Shown here piece after piece: positions 62,238 to 64,000 of a stretch of 64,000 nt of DNA. A program made the position numbers and the translations under genes. How positions within the stretch are numbered: the stretch's first letter is position 1; each line of letters opens with the position of its first letter. Origin of the DNA: JADJSS01 sp046329815 (GTDB taxonomy: Bacteria; Bacteroidota; Bacteroidia; Chitinophagales; JADIYW01). Under the pieces are notes generated by a model. It was not told the DNA's origin, searched no databases, and saw only the letters and a program-made list of their open reading frames with translations. The stretch is from NCBI GenBank assembly GCA_046329815.1, contig JAXLTY010000002.1:1116001-1180000 (forward strand), written 5' to 3'.

Positions 62238-63260
62238 TTGTTGGTAGAATTTACACTAACATTCATTTATAAGCAATTCAACAATGGTATGGAAAATTAC
62301 AGGTATGTTTATTTTTCGCCGTATAAAACTAAAGAACAATACACATTGTTAAAATTTTTCAGACCAAAAACTACTGTTTTACCGCTTACGGAAGCATACT
62401 TGCCAAATTCAAAAAATACTATTAAAAAATCTGAATTTGTGTACGCACACCACTACAACAAAGATGGATTTCGTGATCAAAAATGTATAAGTGATGCTGA
62501 TACTAACTTTTACAATATTGTTTTTTTAGGTGACTCTTTCATTGAAGGCGAAGGCGCACCAAACGATTCAACATTACCCGTTCTGTTACAAAATAAATTA
62601 ACAACAAGTAAGTCTTTCCATAATAAACAAATTAAAGTATATAATTGTGGTATTTCCGGCAGCAATCCGCTTTCAGAAATTGAGCTGTATAAAAACAAAA
62701 TAGCGGAACAATCCATAAATATGGTGGTTTTATGCGTATTTGAAAATGATTTAGGCGATATGGATGTTACGCTTCAACAAAATAAACCATTGCCAGTTAA
62801 AGAATATTTTTTCGCTATCAGTCATATTTTCCGAATTCTTTCTATACCATTTGGAAATTATATTGAGTTAAATTCAAATTCAAAAGAAAATCAAGAAGCT
62901 ACTGAAAAAATCATTCAACACCTTTTACTACAACTAGAGAATTTTAGTGTTTATCTAAGTAATAAAAATGCAGAACTTCAACTCATCTATATTCCGAATT
63001 ACACTGAATTCGAAATGAAGAAAACAATTGGCATGTTTAAGGTAAATACGAAAATGCGTGATGCCTTACAAGTAAAATACCAAAACATAATCAATTTACA
63101 TGACGAATTTTTAAAACGCAATATTAAAACCCGGAATGATTGCCTGAGATATTATTGGGAAAAGAATGGTCATTTTAATTCTAACGGTTACAACTTAGCT
63201 GCAGAAATTATCAAGAACAAACTTGAGCAAAATAAAAATATCAAATCAACTGTCAATTAA
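62238..63260 (+). CDS. SGNH/GDSL-hydrolase-like envelope protein, 5' end displaced
   Basis: 340 aa as read from the first in-frame start (TTG 62238); a nearer ATG at 62289 is also possible, but the true N-terminus is probably in the upstream frame (see 62035). VVFLGDSFIEGEG-like text (IVFLGDSFIEGEG, about residue 94) is block I of SGNH hydrolases; NCGISGSNPLSEIE is block II; the C-terminal HFNSNGYNLAAEI has the catalytic His of block V. The upstream helices would anchor it in the membrane, as in polysaccharide O-acetylation (AlgJ/AlgX-like) proteins; role by inference. Its last 4 bp overlap the convergent dehydrogenase gene. Confidence 0.75.
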   Translation: MLVEFTLTFIYKQFNNGMENYRYVYFSPYKTKEQYTLLKFFRPKTTVLPLTEAYLPNSKNTIKKSEFVYAHHYNKDGFRDQKCISDADTNFYNIVFLGDSFIEGEGAPNDSTLPVLLQNKLTTSKSFHNKQIKVYNCGISGSNPLSEIELYKNKIAEQSINMVVLCVFENDLGDMDVTLQQNKPLPVKEYFFAISHIFRILSIPFGNYIELNSNSKENQEATEKIIQHLLLQLENFSVYLSNKNAELQLIYIPNYTEFEMKKTIGMFKVNTKMRDALQVKYQNIINLHDEFLKRNIKTRNDCLRYYWEKNGHFNSNGYNLAAEIIKNKLEQNKNIKSTVN

Positions 63261-64000
63261 AGTTGCTTCGTATTGCCATATTGAACAACAGTTATATCAT
63301 TTCTGTTTGTTTCAAAACTGCGCCAGATATCCAAAACAATACTGTTTGCAATAAATGGAAAATCATTATAAATATTTTCATGTGACAATAGATAAGTATA
63401 ACTCCGCATTTCATCTGGATGCATATTTAAATATACTTCGTGATTTTTTTCTTTGATAAAAGATGCAATCAACAATGCGTATGAGCCATCTGTTAAAGCG
63501 ACATTTGGTTTATAGTTCGTTCCTAAAATAACAACCGGTTTACCAAATGAAATCAATTTATCGGCAACATTTTTTGCCTGTTGTTCTCTGCTAAAATTAA
63601 TCGCATTAAACAAATCATAATTCAGTTCTAATTTCTGCGCCAGCCAACTCAAAGCAATATTATCGCGCGGATGACAAGGACCGCCGTCGCCCATTCCTGC
63701 TTTCATGTATGCTTTACTGATGATCCGTTTAGTACTGTTAGATAAAGCATTTGTCACTACATCAACATTCATATTACCAATATTTTCAGCGACATCCTGT
63801 ATCATATTTACAATAGCAATCTTTGCGCTTATAAATGTGTTGTAAAAAATCTTGATACTTTCTGCTTCTTCCCAAGTTCCGGTTTCAAAACGAGTATCTG
63901 GCTGAACAAATTTATCATACAACTTCTTTAATGCAGAAAAATCAGTTGCATTATTTCCATTTTCAGAACCGATGATAATCATTTCCGGATTTACCATATC
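63257..64000 (-). CDS. UDP-glucose/GDP-mannose dehydrogenase-family protein (C-terminal part)
   Basis: 247 codons, open to the right edge, so the N-terminal Rossmann domain is off the window. Seen here: middle domain with AESIKIFYNTFISAKIAIVN, catalytic-cysteine segment MGDGGPCHPRDN, and the C-terminal UDP-binding domain with PVVILGTNYKPNVALTDGSY. It oxidises a nucleotide sugar to its uronic acid using NAD+, for polysaccharide or LPS synthesis. It fits the neighbouring glycan genes. The first ATG visible (63997) is probably internal. Subfamily (UgD or WecC) cannot be decided; the PCHPRD wording leans to the WecC side. Confidence 0.9.
   Translation of the reverse strand, partial: DMVNPEMIIIGSENGNNATDFSALKKLYDKFVQPDTRFETGTWEEAESIKIFYNTFISAKIAIVNMIQDVAENIGNMNVDVVTNALSNSTKRIISKAYMKAGMGDGGPCHPRDNIALSWLAQKLELNYDLFNAINFSREQQAKNVADKLISFGKPVVILGTNYKPNVALTDGSYALLIASFIKEKNHEVYLNMHPDEMRSYTYLLSHENIYNDFPFIANSIVLDIWRSFETNRNDITVVQYGNTKQL

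Overview
The window is AT-rich bacterial DNA from a Bacteroidota genome, probably of the Chitinophagales/Sphingobacteriia side (inference). The evidence is promoters of the TTTG-N19..21-TAnnTTTG type, two giant secreted proteins with type IX secretion (T9SS) C-terminal sorting domains, a TonB receptor with a carboxypeptidase-regulatory-like N-terminus, PafA-type phosphatase, SIMPL and DUF4184 proteins, and intergenic Bacteroidota-style palindromic repeats.

Layout. (1) 1-6030: a type II-C CRISPR-Cas locus on the minus strand: cas9 (1467 aa, all RuvC and HNH catalytic residues present), then a HIRAN-domain gene, then the 5' part of cas1, which runs off the left edge. A tracrRNA with its promoter and terminator lies divergently upstream of cas9. 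cas2 and the array are not in the window. The HIRAN gene sits 3 nt after cas9 and its stop codon abuts the cas1 ATG, so it is an integral member of the operon. This is the most unusual feature seen. (2) 6130-8300: a small membrane protein, a 96-bp tandem repeat and other dispersed repeats, and a regulatory-like-domain protein. (3) 8300-24570: housekeeping and accessory genes: chorismate synthase, lipoproteins, PafA-like phosphatase, cytochrome c, M28 peptidase, thioesterase, SIMPL protein, TonB receptor with a two-component system, an ArsR-SRPBCC operon, a single-domain response regulator, and an AraC regulator with an SDR. (4) 24570-25990: gene-poor, with an 18-copy 21-bp minisatellite, a perfect 33-bp palindrome and a frameshifted membrane-protein gene. 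(5) 25990-34470: fused oligopeptide-type ABC ATPase, exonuclease, coiled-coil protein, DMT and MATE transporters, two SDRs and a methyltransferase. (6) 34550-55790: a surface-protein region: two T9SS adhesin-like giants (2413 and 1725 aa) sharing glycine-rich and Cys-containing cores, two tandem di-haem peroxidases, two TMTC-like GT-C/TPR membrane proteins, an M16-like protein without HxxEH, and a lipocalin-like protein. (7) 55820-64000: envelope glycan genes: DUF4184 protein, GT4 glycosyltransferase, carbamoyltransferase-DUF5989-SxtJ unit, MsbA-like exporter, an SGNH-fold protein split by an apparent homopolymer frameshift, and a nucleotide-sugar dehydrogenase cut by the right edge.

Genes working together. 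cas9-HIRAN-cas1 plus tracrRNA form an adaptive immunity locus. The TMTC-like proteins are candidates for O-glycosylating the T9SS giants, whose ~100-aa repeats each carry a D-T-T site. The response regulator, histidine kinase and TonB receptor form one minus-strand run. The last 8 kb looks like surface polysaccharide synthesis, modification and export. No tRNA, rRNA, insertion sequence or CRISPR array was recognised.
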